Part shown: positions 17,101-26,472 of the stretch, in pieces
How the letters are laid out: each line of letters begins with the position of its first letter
Numbering within the stretch: position 1 is the first letter of the stretch
NCBI GenBank assembly: GCA_963837775.1
Contig: CAWIOX010000034.1
Coordinates: forward strand, 21,608-85,607
Source: CAWIOX01 sp963837775
Lineage (GTDB): Bacteria; Pseudomonadota; Gammaproteobacteria; Burkholderiales; Burkholderiaceae_D
Length of the DNA stretch: 64,000 bases
Direction of reading: 5' to 3'
Position numbers and translations under genes: made by a program
Notes under the pieces: generated by a model
Database searches by the model: none
Seen by the model: the letters and a program-made list of their open reading frames with translations, nothing else
What the model was told of the DNA's origin: nothing

Positions 17101-18537
17101 TCAGTCCTTCGTCACGCGCAGCAACTCGGCCTGCGTCGTGGTGCCGTCGGCCAGCCAGCGTTCGCCATCTTCGCGCATGGTCAGCATGCCGTCGCGCTGA
17201 GCGGCGGCGCGGATCTCGGCTTCGGACGCGCTGTGATGGATCAGCGCGCGGATTTCGTTGGTGGTCTGCAGCAATTCGTAGACCCCGACCCGGCCGTGAT
17301 AACCGGAATTGCCGCACTTGTCGCAGCCGACCGCCTGCCAGTACTGCCCGTCATGCTGCCGGCAATGCGGGCACAGCTTGCGCACCAGCCGCTGCGCCAG
17401 CACGCCCAGCAAGGAAGACGACAGCAGGAACGGTTCGATCCCCATGTCCAGCAGGCGCGTGACGGCGGCGGCGGCATCGTTGGTGTGCAGGGTGGCCAGC
17501 ACCAGATGGCCGGTGAGCGAGGCCTGCACCGCGATCTGCGCGGTTTCCAGGTCGCGGATCTCGCCGATCATGATGATGTCCGGATCTTGCCGCAGGATCG
17601 CCCGCAGCGCCTTGGCGAAGCTCATGTCGATGCGCGGATTGACCTGGGTCTGGCCGACGCCTTCCAGGTCGTATTCGATCGGGTCTTCCACCGTCAGGAT
17701 ATTGGTCGCGGTGGCATTCAGCCGCGACAACGCTGCATACAGGGTGGTGGTCTTGCCGGAGCCGGTCGGTCCGGTGACCAGCACGATGCCGTGCGGCTGC
17801 GCGATCAGTTTGGCGAACTGCGGCAGCATCGCATCGCTCATGCCCAGATGCTGCAGGTCGAGCTGCCCCGCGTCCTTGTCCAGCAGGCGCAGCACCGCGC
17901 GCTCGCCATGCCCGGTCGGCAAGGTGGACACCCGCACATCGACCGGCTTGCCGCCGACCCGCAGCGTGATGCGGCCGTCTTGCGGCAGGCGCTTCTCGGA
18001 AATATCGAGCTGCGCCATGATCTTGATGCGCGAGATCAGCGACGCATGGATCGCCTTCTTCGGCCGCACCACGTCGCGCAGCGAGCCGTCGATCCGGAAC
18101 CGCACCACCGACGACTGCTCGAACGGCTCGATGTGGATGTCGGACGCGCCTTCGCGCAGCGCTTGCGTGAGCAGCGCATTGATCATGCGGATCACCGGCG
18201 CGTCGTCGGCCGACTCCAGCAGATCCTCGATGGCCGGCATGTCCTGCATCAGCTTGGTCAGGTCGAGATCGGATTCGACCTCGTCCACCACTTGCGCGGC
18301 ATCGCCGCCGGAACCGGCATAGGCTTTGGCGATTTCGGACTTCAAGTCGTCGTGCGCCAGCGATTTCAGCCGGATGCGGCCGAAACGGCGGCTCACTTCG
18401 GCAATCGCAGTCGGCGGCGTCGCATCCGACACCCACACCTCGATTGCATGATCGACATCGCTGCGATAGGCCAGCAGTGCAAAATCACGCGCATACGCAT
18501 ACGGCAACAGGCGGGCATCGTTCATGACCGCACTCAT
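17101..18537 (-). CDS. gspE: Type II secretion ATPase E
   Basis: Hexameric cytoplasmic ATPase of 478 residues driving pseudopilus growth. Walker A GPTGSGKT (256-263), Asp box LTVEDPIEY, Walker B IIMIGEIRDLETA, His box LVLATLHTND, and the tetracysteine zinc motif CPHC (389-392) with CDKC (405-408) characteristic of GspE. The N-terminal domain (about 1-100) that contacts GspL is present but short. Overlaps the gspD stop by four bases (ATGA). Confidence 0.97.
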   Translation of the reverse strand: MSAVMNDARLLPYAYARDFALLAYRSDVDHAIEVWVSDATPPTAIAEVSRRFGRIRLKSLAHDDLKSEIAKAYAGSGGDAAQVVDEVESDLDLTKLMQDMPAIEDLLESADDAPVIRMINALLTQALREGASDIHIEPFEQSSVVRFRIDGSLRDVVRPKKAIHASLISRIKIMAQLDISEKRLPQDGRITLRVGGKPVDVRVSTLPTGHGERAVLRLLDKDAGQLDLQHLGMSDAMLPQFAKLIAQPHGIVLVTGPTGSGKTTTLYAALSRLNATATNILTVEDPIEYDLEGVGQTQVNPRIDMSFAKALRAILRQDPDIIMIGEIRDLETAQIAVQASLTGHLVLATLHTNDAAAAVTRLLDMGIEPFLLSSSLLGVLAQRLVRKLCPHCRQHDGQYWQAVGCDKCGNSGYHGRVGVYELLQTTNEIRALIHHSASEAEIRAAAQRDGMLTMREDGERWLADGTTTQAELLRVTKD

Positions 18538-20696
18538 TGCCTGGTTTCGGGCGCCGGCACTAAGGCGGGCGCCGGTACTGCAGGGATCGGCCTCAGGAAC
18601 GAGCCGCCCATCGGCTGGCCGCGTTCCAGCGCGGGCAGGACCGGGGCGCCGGTATCCGGCAACAATGGCGTTTTGACTGGCTGGGCGAGGATCTCGGTGC
18701 CGCGGATGTAATCGTAGCGGTCGGCCACCACGCTGGCGCTCTGTTCGCTGCTGCGGATCACGGTCGGGCGCAAAAACACCATCAGGTTGGTTTTCTTGCG
18801 GCTGCGCTTCTGATACTTGAACAGGTTGCCGATGATCGGAATATCGCCCAGACCGGGCACCTTCTCGACACCATCGCCGACGGTATCCTCGATCAGACCG
18901 CCGAGCACGATGATCTGGCCGTCATCGGCCAGCACATTGGTCTCGATCGAACGCTTGCTGGTGATGATGCCGGCCGCGTTGGCGGTGCTCTGGATGGCCG
19001 AAGTCTCCTGATAGATCGCCATCTTCACGGTGCCGCCTTCGGAAATCTGCGGCCGCACCCGCAGCGACAGGCCGACGTCCTTGCGTTCGATGGTCTGGAA
19101 CGGATTCACGCCGGCAGTCCCGCCCGAGGCCTGCGTCGTGTACTGGCCGGTGATGAAAGGCACGTTTTGGCCGACGATGATTTTTGCCTCTTCATTGTCG
19201 AGCGTGATCAGGTTCGGCGTGGACAGGATATTGGTATTGGCATCGGACTCCAGCGCCCGCGCCAGCGCGCCCAGCCCCAGTACGCCATTGATCTGGCGAA
19301 ACACACCCAAGGTCATGCCGGCGCCCGGCAGCACTGCGCCTTTGCCGGTGCCGAGGGTCAGCAGATTATCGCCGCCAGTGGAAAAGGAAGTGCCGCCGCC
19401 GACCCGATAGTTGCTGGCGCTGTCGCCGGTCAGGCCCAGCCACTGGATGCCGAACTCGGCCGCCTTGTCGGCGGTGACTTCGACGATCAGCGACTCGATA
19501 TACACCTGGGCCCGGCGCACGTCGAGCTGGTCGATGACGGTGCGCAAGTTGCGGTAAACCGGTTCGCTGGCGGTGATGATCAGGGTATTGGTGGCCGCAT
19601 CAGCCTGTATGAAACCGGCCGAGCCGCCGCTTGCCAAGGTCGGCGCCGCGTATGACGCCGGCATGGTTCCCATCGTCCCGCCGGCAGCCAAACCCGCTGC
19701 GGGTGTCGCTGCGCTGGTCGGGGTCGGCGCAGCAGCCGTGGCAGAACTGTCGGACGCGACCACCGCGCGCAGGGTCTGCGCCAGTTTGGTGGCATCGGCA
19801 TTTTTCAGATACACCACATGCACATTGCCCGGTTGCGCGGTCGGCTGATCGAGCTTGGCAATCAATGATTTGGCCAGGTTGGCGCGCGCCAGCGAAGGCG
19901 CGCGCACGATCAGTGCATTGGTCCGGCTATCCGCAATCAGGCTGACGCGTCCGCCATCCGTCGCGCCGGGCGCACCGGTGCCCGACTCCAGCAACTTGTT
20001 GACCATCACCGCAATATCGCTGGCAACCGCATAGCGCACCGGCACCACATCGAGGTCGCTGGTGGCCGGCGCATCCAGCGCCGCAATGATTTTCCCCAGC
20101 CGCTTCAGATTGTCGGCGTAATCGGTGATGATCAGCGAGTTGTTGCCGGGATTGGCATTGATGGTGTTGTTGGGTGAAATCAATGGCCGCAGGACCGCCA
20201 CCAAGTTGCCCGACGATTCATAGTTCAGACGAAAAATCTGGGTCACGATCTGATCGCCCTTGATCTTGCCGGCGCCGCTGCCGGTCTGGGTCGGCGTTGC
20301 TTGCAGCTTGGCGTCGGCTTCCGGCACCACCTTGACGAAGCCATCTCCCGCCACCAGCGCATAGCCCTGCAGCCGCAAGGCGGTCGCCAGCAAGCCGAAG
20401 GCCTGCGCCTTGGTCACGCTGGTTTCGGCCACCAGGTTGATCGTGCCCTTGACGCGCGGATCGATAATGAAGGTGGTATTGGTGTAATGGCCGATCGCCT
20501 TGATGACGGACTCGATATCGGCGCCGACGAAATTGAGCATCGCGCCATTCGGATCCGGATTCGCCGCCGCTGCTGGCTGCATTCCGGCCACCGCACACAG
20601 CAAGGCGGCCATTACACTCCACTTGCGCCACCCGTTTTGTCCCTGCGCCTGTTTTTGCATAGTCAATCCCATCTCTGCCGTTATGCTTTTTTTCAT
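18534..20696 (-). CDS. gspD: Type II secretion secretin D
   Basis: Outer-membrane secretin of 720 residues forming the exit channel. Signal segment WSVMAALLCAVAGMQPAAAA after an unusually long polar start; then N0 (LNFVGADIESVIKAIGHYT), N1-N3 domains with an Ala/Pro/Thr-rich insertion near residues 320-360, and the secretin core (RALESDANTNILSTPNLITLDNE split as SDANTNILSTPNL, VGQNVPFITGQY, VLGGLIEDT, VPGLGDIPIIGNLF). ATG 20696 overlaps the gspN stop (TAATG). The C-terminus is Pro-rich; a pilotin-binding S-domain is not obvious and no pilotin gene is nearby. Confidence 0.97.
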   Translation of the reverse strand: MKKSITAEMGLTMQKQAQGQNGWRKWSVMAALLCAVAGMQPAAAANPDPNGAMLNFVGADIESVIKAIGHYTNTTFIIDPRVKGTINLVAETSVTKAQAFGLLATALRLQGYALVAGDGFVKVVPEADAKLQATPTQTGSGAGKIKGDQIVTQIFRLNYESSGNLVAVLRPLISPNNTINANPGNNSLIITDYADNLKRLGKIIAALDAPATSDLDVVPVRYAVASDIAVMVNKLLESGTGAPGATDGGRVSLIADSRTNALIVRAPSLARANLAKSLIAKLDQPTAQPGNVHVVYLKNADATKLAQTLRAVVASDSSATAAAPTPTSAATPAAGLAAGGTMGTMPASYAAPTLASGGSAGFIQADAATNTLIITASEPVYRNLRTVIDQLDVRRAQVYIESLIVEVTADKAAEFGIQWLGLTGDSASNYRVGGGTSFSTGGDNLLTLGTGKGAVLPGAGMTLGVFRQINGVLGLGALARALESDANTNILSTPNLITLDNEEAKIIVGQNVPFITGQYTTQASGGTAGVNPFQTIERKDVGLSLRVRPQISEGGTVKMAIYQETSAIQSTANAAGIITSKRSIETNVLADDGQIIVLGGLIEDTVGDGVEKVPGLGDIPIIGNLFKYQKRSRKKTNLMVFLRPTVIRSSEQSASVVADRYDYIRGTEILAQPVKTPLLPDTGAPVLPALERGQPMGGSFLRPIPAVPAPALVPAPETRQ

Positions 20697-21470
20697 TATT
20701 TAAACTCTAATGCAATGACATCGCGCTCACCGTCCTTACGACGCTGGCCCAATAGATTCAATAAATTTGCCAGTTGCTCTTCTTGTCCCGCTTCGGCCCG
20801 CGCTGTGCCGGAAAACTGGAACCGGCCTTGCGCCAGCGCGCCTGTTCCCGCCAACAGCATCGGGCCTTTTACTGTGCTCAGCAGCAACTGTGCGCTTTGC
20901 CCGCGCCAGTCCATTGTCAACCGGTAAGCCCCCAAAGGTTTGACCGGCGACAAACGCGATGCAACATCCTGGATATCGAGCGTCATGCTGCCATTCAAAT
21001 CCAGCTTCTGGCCCTGCCGCGCCAGCATCAGCGGCCCCCAGGCCAAACGCATCTGGCCGGATGGCGCAATCGTGTTCAACGGTGCGCCCAGCCCGGCCAG
21101 GCGCTCTGCCGGCAAGGCAATGGCGCCTGCCGCCAGCTGCCACTGGCTCCAGCTGCCGCTGACTGCCAGCGGCTGCGACAGCGCCGCTGCATTCTCCAGA
21201 CGCAAATCCACTTGTCCCAGCATGATCAGTGGCGACAAATGCCAGTCAAATCGGCCGGGCAACAAAGGCGTCACCGGGTCCTTGCCGCTGGGCGCGCCGC
21301 CGATAAAGGCCGAGCCGCGCCACAAGCGTGCCTTGCGCATCCCCCAGCGTCAAACGTCCGGCGGTCTGCATTTCGAACAACACCGCCATCCAGGATGCCG
21401 GCAAAAACACCAGCATCGTCAGCGCCACACTGCTTATCCCTGCCAGCAACCATAGCACGAGGCGGCGCAC
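20696..21470 (-). CDS. gspN: Type II secretion protein N (frameshift in this sequence)
   Basis: Inner-membrane-anchored accessory protein. N-terminal helix MRRLVLWLLAGISSVALTMLVFLPASW (split here for length: LVLWLLAGISSVALTML), then TAGRLTLGDAQGTL, after which the frame changes near 21330; dropping one T from GCTTGTGG gives the family sequence GTLWRGSAFIGG and a 257-residue protein. The rest (FDWHLSPLIMLGQVDLRLEN, FQFSGTARAEAGQEEQLANLL) matches T2SSN. GTG start follows the gspM stop without a gap. Confidence 0.85.
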
Positions 21471-21995
21471 TTATTGGGCCTTTTGCTGGCGCAAGGTCAA
21501 TACCGCATTGACGCTGCCCGGCGACTCCAGCGCGCTCACGTTGGCGTCCACCACCATCAGGCGCTCGACTTTTTGCGCCTCGTCGAGCCAGCGCAACACG
21601 CTGGCGAACGGCACCGCCGCCAGTTGCACCTTGGCGAAATCGGCGCTCAGCGTCACGCTCTGCGCCTTCAGGCCTTTCCTGGCCAGCCCGGCATCGATGC
21701 TTTCCCGTGTCATCGGCGCCACGCTGGCAGCGGCCTTCACGGTCAGGCCGGACACTTCCTTCGACAGCGCCTGCAACTCGGCAGCCTGCTGCCGCAACAG
21801 CGGCAGATTTTTCTCCAGCTGAGTCCGGCCCTGCAAGGCCGGATCGATGAACAATGCATACAACAGCCCCAGCGTCAGCGCCGACGCAGCGCATATCAGC
21901 AGCTTGCGTTCGCGCGCATTGCGCTCCAGCCAGAACGCGGACGATGCCGCGCGCCATTCCTGAAGCCTGTGCAATACCAGCAGTTTTTCAGTCAT
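21471..21995 (-). CDS. gspM: Type II secretion protein M
   Basis: Bitopic inner-membrane protein of 174 residues of the assembly platform, partner of GspL. Cytoplasmic start, one helix (LLICAASALTLGLLYALFI), coiled periplasmic region and a ferredoxin-like domain (FASVLRWLDEAQKVERLMVVDANV). ATG 21995 overlaps the gspL stop (ATGA); an upstream in-frame ATG would extend into gspL. Confidence 0.9.
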   Translation of the reverse strand: MTEKLLVLHRLQEWRAASSAFWLERNARERKLLICAASALTLGLLYALFIDPALQGRTQLEKNLPLLRQQAAELQALSKEVSGLTVKAAASVAPMTRESIDAGLARKGLKAQSVTLSADFAKVQLAAVPFASVLRWLDEAQKVERLMVVDANVSALESPGSVNAVLTLRQQKAQ

Positions 21996-23245
21996 TTGGC
22001 ACTCCGTATCTGCCACACGCCGGCGCCGGTCTGCGCCAGCGCCGCATGGCGCGCTGCCAGCGCAGCGCTCATCTCTGTCGCCGGCGCCTCGGCGCCGGGT
22101 TTAAAGCGCACCAGCAGGCTGCGCTCGCGGTATTCCAGAGCGGCGATCGCCGGCGCGGCGCCCTTTCTGGACTGCATCACGCTGCTCCAGGCATCGCCGA
22201 AAGTCGCTGCCAGCGCGGTGAAATCATCCGCCGCCGACTGACCTGCATCGTGTTTGGCAGCCGCCAGTTTTTGCCGCATCTGCGCCATCGGATCGACGAT
22301 CACTTGCTCTTTCGGAAACGTGGCCTGAAAGGTTTGCGTCATGCCGGCACGCAGCAAACTGGCTTCGCGCTTCATCCGCAACCAGTCCAGATTCAGGCCA
22401 AACAGATTAACCATGAGCAACAACAGCGCCAGACCGAGCGGCCAGCGCCACGGACGCCAGTCAATCTGCGGCCCGGCGCCGGCCCCCAATCCCGCCATCA
22501 GATCAAGTCCCGTATTTTTCGCCCCGGCCACCCAGTGCGGCCAGCTATCCGGCAGCACGTTCAATCCGGCATCGCTGGACTCGCTGGCGATCTGCTGATA
22601 GGCGCGCACACTGGCTGGCGGCACATACAGCGTCAACGGCGCCTGCGGCACGATCATGCGCAAGGTGGCGATGACTTCCGGCATCGCCGCTGCACCGGAG
22701 GCGGTCACCGACAGCCCGATTCCGTCCTGTTGCGACAGGCGCAGCGTGATATCGGTCTCATGTGCGCATTCAGCAATGGCCGCCGTGGCAGCGCCGGGCT
22801 GATACGGCAGGCACAGCTGCGCCGGCAATACCGTCAACTGGCGCGCGCCCTGGTCGGTCAGCGCACCCGACAGGCGCTCCAGCCACGCACGCTGCACCAC
22901 CGCCACCGTGCGCAAGCCGTCGGACAAGGGGCCGGCGGCGAACACACAGTCGGCCGGATCGCTCATCAACTGGTCTTCCACCAGATTGGGCAGGGCTGCC
23001 TTGAGCCTGGCCGCGGATAAGGGCGGCACCTTGACGCGCAGCAAGCTGACATCGCTGGCGGCCAGTAGCAGCACCACGCGTTTAGCTTGCCGGATGGCAT
23101 CCGACAGCGCGGCCAGCGTTGCGCTGCCTTCGCGTTCGATCGTGCCATTGTCGGCAACCAGTGCAAACAGGCATGGCGGCGCCTCCAGCACGGTGTCGGC
23201 GTCGGAGGCGGCTTTGGAAGGATGGCGGATATATAGTGTGCTCAA
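21992..23245 (-). CDS. gspL: Type II secretion protein L
   Basis: 417-residue inner-membrane protein that recruits GspE. Actin-like cytoplasmic domain (about 1-240; VVLLLAASDVSLLRVKVPPL, ALPNLVEDQLMSDP), one helix (LGLALLLLMVNLFGLNLDWL) and a small periplasmic ferredoxin-like domain to the end. Ten bases after gspK. Confidence 0.92.
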   Translation of the reverse strand: MSTLYIRHPSKAASDADTVLEAPPCLFALVADNGTIEREGSATLAALSDAIRQAKRVVLLLAASDVSLLRVKVPPLSAARLKAALPNLVEDQLMSDPADCVFAAGPLSDGLRTVAVVQRAWLERLSGALTDQGARQLTVLPAQLCLPYQPGAATAAIAECAHETDITLRLSQQDGIGLSVTASGAAAMPEVIATLRMIVPQAPLTLYVPPASVRAYQQIASESSDAGLNVLPDSWPHWVAGAKNTGLDLMAGLGAGAGPQIDWRPWRWPLGLALLLLMVNLFGLNLDWLRMKREASLLRAGMTQTFQATFPKEQVIVDPMAQMRQKLAAAKHDAGQSAADDFTALAATFGDAWSSVMQSRKGAAPAIAALEYRERSLLVRFKPGAEAPATEMSAALAARHAALAQTGAGVWQIRSAK

Positions 23246-23255
23246 GATTGTTCTC

Positions 23256-24218
23256 TTAGTTATCCCGGACCCAGATGACTCTCGTGTTGTTGCCGCTACG
23301 TTCGATCAGTGCCTGCATCTCGAGCGACGCCCGATTCAGCCTCACTGTGCCATAAACCATGAAGAAATTGGTCGTCATGGCGATTTCTTTGTCCGACTCG
23401 TTGATGGTCTTGCCTGACAAACGCAGTTTGAAATCGCTGATGTTACGAAAATAAGCACTGGCCCGGCTGGCGACCAGCGCCGTCGCATCCGACAGCGACA
23501 GTCCTTCAATTCTGGCTGCCAGCACTTCGGCTGGCGCAGTATTGACGTTTACCGCTGTCGCACGCGGCAGCACGATCACAAAATCCCGCAGCGCGGCCAG
23601 CGCTTCGCCGGTAAATCCGGGCACCGCCAGCACATCGTCAATCTGCAGCAGCGTCAGCGGCTGCGCAGTGCCGCTGCTTGCCGCATTATCGGCCGGCACT
23701 GCTGCGGTGCGCTCGACGGATGCCTTCTGGGTGCTCGCCAGCAGGGTGGCAGTGGCTTGCGCCAGCGCCGGATTCAGGCCCAGATTGCTCAGCAAGCGCC
23801 CGAATACCGCGACTTCGCTCTTGTTGATGGTGCCATTGGCAGACAGGTTGCTGAGGTTGTAGCGGGATTGGGCATCGACCACATGACCCGACAGTGTCGC
23901 ATCGCTCTGTTCGCTATCGGCCCGCGCATTTTCGACATACTGGTCGAGCCGCGTTTCCGCCAGCGTTACCGCCCACGGCTCGCCCAGATGATCGACCGTC
24001 GAAAATTTCGCATCCTCGCGCAGGATCAGCCTGGCCCAGTCGAGCGCACCGCGCAAAATCCACTTGGTCTGCAAATGCAGGCGCTGGTTCTCGATCGAGC
24101 GCACCTGCACCTGCTGCTGCCAGAACAGGCTGGCCACGATCGTCACCGCCAGCGTGGTCAGCAACAGCGCGGTAATGACGGCGACGCCGCGCTGACGGCA
24201 AAGTGGCGGCTTGCTCAT
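23256..24218 (-). CDS. gspK: Type II secretion minor pseudopilin K
   Basis: Minor pseudopilin of 320 residues at the pseudopilus tip. Prepilin-type N-terminus QRGVAVITALLLTTLAVTIVASLFW (cleavage after Gly11), LRGALDWARLILREDA, the Asn-rich DAQSRYNLSNL and two helix-hairpin-helix-like segments (VNVNTAPAEVLAAR). As usual for GspK it lacks the Glu at +5 of the mature protein, here an Ile/Thr region. Overlaps the gspJ stop (ATGA). Confidence 0.92.
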   Translation of the reverse strand: MSKPPLCRQRGVAVITALLLTTLAVTIVASLFWQQQVQVRSIENQRLHLQTKWILRGALDWARLILREDAKFSTVDHLGEPWAVTLAETRLDQYVENARADSEQSDATLSGHVVDAQSRYNLSNLSANGTINKSEVAVFGRLLSNLGLNPALAQATATLLASTQKASVERTAAVPADNAASSGTAQPLTLLQIDDVLAVPGFTGEALAALRDFVIVLPRATAVNVNTAPAEVLAARIEGLSLSDATALVASRASAYFRNISDFKLRLSGKTINESDKEIAMTTNFFMVYGTVRLNRASLEMQALIERSGNNTRVIWVRDN

Positions 24219-24907
24219 GTCGCCCCCAGCAGAAACACTTTGCGCATGCCGGTTTCGCGACCGCTGAGCTGCAGCGCCACCTCCAGTCCCAGCGGAACCG
24301 GCGCAGTTGGGGCCGACGGGTCGGCATTCGGTGCCACCTCATCGCTGTTGCGCCACATCAGGCTATCGCTCATCCAAAGCCGCATCGTCATCGCCGCAAC
24401 GTCGGCTTGCAGCACCACCGCCTGCGCCGCATCGAGGTCGCCGATCGCGTTTTTCCACAAGATATCCAGTTCGCGCAGGTCGCGCGTTGCCCCCGATTCG
24501 CGCCGGGTCAGCACGCCATTGCTGATGCGGTAGGCGACTACGGCCATGCGCGACGGCTGATTGTCGGCAAACACCGTGCGCACCAGCGTCAGACGCCCCG
24601 GCTGCGCCGTCAGCGCGACACGGCCGCCCAGATCGGCGCTGCTGGCGAGATGCTCGCCATCGCTTTGCAATTGCGCAAACGCCAGCTGCAGGCCGCGGGT
24701 TTGTTCGAGATTGCCGGTCAGCGCGACGCGCGCCCGCACGATGCTGTCCAGCCCGCGCCAGCCCAGCACCGCGACGATCGCGAGGATGCTGATGGCGACC
24801 AGCAACTCGATCAGGGTAAAGCCGCGCGTGCGATCTGGCGCTGCTGACTCACTGCTCACGCTGCTGCGACATTGGCGCAGGTGCGGTTCATATTCCGTTC
24901 CCATCAT
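24215..24907 (-). CDS. gspJ: Type II secretion minor pseudopilin J
   Basis: Minor pseudopilin of 230 residues with a long leader and the prepilin motif RTRGFTLIELLVAISILAIV, including Glu+5. GWRGLDSIVRAR and the late WMSDSLMWRNSD follow the family pattern. ATG 24907 (second of an ATGATG) overlaps the gspI stop; the longer upstream frame runs antisense-free through gspI and is rejected. Confidence 0.9.
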   Translation of the reverse strand: MMGTEYEPHLRQCRSSVSSESAAPDRTRGFTLIELLVAISILAIVAVLGWRGLDSIVRARVALTGNLEQTRGLQLAFAQLQSDGEHLASSADLGGRVALTAQPGRLTLVRTVFADNQPSRMAVVAYRISNGVLTRRESGATRDLRELDILWKNAIGDLDAAQAVVLQADVAAMTMRLWMSDSLMWRNSDEVAPNADPSAPTAPVPLGLEVALQLSGRETGMRKVFLLGAT

Positions 24908-25287
24908 TGCGCATTCGGCACCACCTGCACCAGCTTGATGATGCGCCGTGCGGGATTTTCCGCCTCGGTGACGCTGACCTCGACCCGCCGGAAGCTCGGA
25001 TTCGGGGTCGCGATCACTTCCTCTTCGCACATCAGATGCAGGTCGCCCTGCGGGCAGGCGAAAGAGCGCTGGCCGAGCGCCGGCCACTCGCGTGCCAGGC
25101 GGATTTGCGACAGGCGGTTTTCGGCCGACCAGTTGGCCATCATCGCCGCGCGCAAGCCGTCGCTGTTCTGCGTCAGGCTGCCCACCGCCCGCAGGCTGGC
25201 GCCCAGCGAGGTGCCGACGATGACCAGCGCCACCAGCACTTCAAGCAGCGTAAAACCCGATGCGGATCGCAGGCGATGTGATCTCAT
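24904..25287 (-). CDS. gspI: Type II secretion minor pseudopilin I
   Basis: Minor pseudopilin of 127 residues. Prepilin motif SASGFTLLEVLVALVIVGTSLGA, then NWSAENRLSQIRL and FRRVEVSVTEAENPARRI, standard for T2SSI. ATG 25287 lies one base after the gspH stop; the upstream in-frame start at 25344 would overlap gspH. Confidence 0.9.
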   Translation of the reverse strand: MRSHRLRSASGFTLLEVLVALVIVGTSLGASLRAVGSLTQNSDGLRAAMMANWSAENRLSQIRLAREWPALGQRSFACPQGDLHLMCEEEVIATPNPSFRRVEVSVTEAENPARRIIKLVQVVPNAQ

Positions 25288-25288
25288 C

Positions 25289-25795
25289 TTATTCAACCGC
25301 AAAATGCCCGATGCCATCGGCCCGGATCGCAACCTGCGCCGCACCGCTGGAAAAGGTCAGTACAAACGGTTTATCGACCGGCTCGCGGCCGAAGATGATG
25401 CGCAACGGCGTGCTTTCTGCTGCCGGCGTCAGGCTGAAACTGATCGGCGCACGCTTGAAGCTGCGTTCGCGCAGCAAATCATCTTGCGCGATGAGCTGCC
25501 AGGTGCGCTCCTCGCGCACCAGAAAACGATAGCGTTCCGGCTCCACCTCGAAGGCGATCGGGCGGTTGCGCACGATCGCCTCATCGCGCGCCAGCTGCAG
25601 CAGCAACGCGATGCGTTGCGCCTCGTTCTGCAGCTCCTGTTGCGCGCTCGGCATCGCATTGAACGACACCAGGCCCAAGGTGACGCCGGCAATCACCAGC
25701 ACCACCAGCAATTCCAGCAGGGTAAATCCGCGTGCGCGCACAGCACGCCGCACGCCGCGCGATCCGGTCAAATGCGGTGCATTTACAGATCCCAT
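25289..25795 (-). CDS. gspH: Type II secretion minor pseudopilin H
   Basis: Pseudopilin of 168 residues. Prepilin motif RARGFTLLELLVVLVIAGV; then AQRIALLLQLARDEAIVRNRPIAF (in part ARDEAIVRNRPIAFEV), typical of GspH/FimT. ATG 25795 overlaps the end of gspG by 13 bases in another frame. Confidence 0.9.
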   Translation of the reverse strand: MGSVNAPHLTGSRGVRRAVRARGFTLLELLVVLVIAGVTLGLVSFNAMPSAQQELQNEAQRIALLLQLARDEAIVRNRPIAFEVEPERYRFLVREERTWQLIAQDDLLRERSFKRAPISFSLTPAAESTPLRIIFGREPVDKPFVLTFSSGAAQVAIRADGIGHFAVE

Positions 25796-26247
25796 GAACC
25801 GATATCGGCATCGTTGCCGGCGCCGCCCGGCTGTCCGTCGGCCCCCAGCGAAAATACGTCGATCTCGCCTTTGATGCCGGGCGACAGCATCTGGTAAGGC
25901 GCACCCCACGGGTCTTTCGGCAATTTATCCAGGTAACCGCCGGTCTTCCAGCCATTCGCCGCCGGGCCGGTGGTGGGACGCACGATCAAGGCTTGCAAGC
26001 CCTGCTCGGTGGTCGGGTAACGCTGGTTGTCGAGTTTGTACAGCTTCAATGCCTGCATCACGGTCGCGATGTCCTGCTTGGCGGCGACGATACGCGCCTC
26101 GTCGGTGCGCCCCATCAGTTTGGGCACCACCAGCGCCGCCAGCACGCCGAGAATCACGACTACCACCATGATTTCAATCAGGGTGAAGCCGCGCTGAACT
26201 GCGCGCATGCCGGCGCGCCGGACAAAGTAAGGAGAGACGTTTTGCAT
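25783..26247 (-). CDS. gspG: Type II secretion major pseudopilin G
   Basis: Major subunit of the pseudopilus, 154 residues. Prepilin motif VQRGFTLIEIMVVVVILGVLA with Glu+5, then KLYKLDNQRYPTTEQGLQAL, GGYLDKLPKDPWGAPY and calcium-site residues near the C-terminus (LGADGQPGG, NDADIGSWDL). First gene of the minus-strand operon. ATG 26247 has no strong ribosome site; the inner Met at MRAVQRGF is an alternative with a shorter leader. No prepilin peptidase (gspO) gene is in the window. Confidence 0.95.
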   Translation of the reverse strand: MQNVSPYFVRRAGMRAVQRGFTLIEIMVVVVILGVLAALVVPKLMGRTDEARIVAAKQDIATVMQALKLYKLDNQRYPTTEQGLQALIVRPTTGPAANGWKTGGYLDKLPKDPWGAPYQMLSPGIKGEIDVFSLGADGQPGGAGNDADIGSWDL

Positions 26248-26321
26248 GATGGTTTTTGCTGGAAGATAGGAGTTAGACAAGAGTATAAGGCCGAAGCACT
26301 GTTTCAAGCACTTGCAGGAGC

Positions 26322-26335
26322 TTGATTGAAATCAA
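26322..26335. promoter_or_regulatory. FNR/Anr-type palindrome upstream of the gsp operon
   Basis: TTGAT-TGAA-ATCAA, an exact match to the consensus TTGAT-N4-ATCAA bound by FNR, Anr and Dnr of the Crp-Fnr family. It lies 75 bases before the gspG start and 137 before the divergent PfpI-family gene. A possible minus-strand -10 (TATACT at 26287-26282) is downstream, but the spacing does not fit a textbook class II site. Confidence 0.55.
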
Positions 26336-26472
26336 TCCGGGGTCAGACTCTGCTGATTGCGAAAAGTGCCCATTTATTTGACCTCCCCCAACGCATGTAG
26401 TAGCCGGCGATTACCCGCGCCGCGTCCGGAAGGCGAACAATGGTCGTTCTTAAATCAATTCAGGAGACCATC

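Noticed and set aside
12..18711. Long open frames antisense to real genes, e.g. opposite porin 1 (12-1073), xerC (4256-5896), hslU (13032-14753), gspF (15527-17200) and gspE (17233-18711)
   Set aside because: They mirror the codon bias of GC-rich genes, have Arg/Gln/His-rich composition and no family resemblance, while the other strand holds well-known genes.
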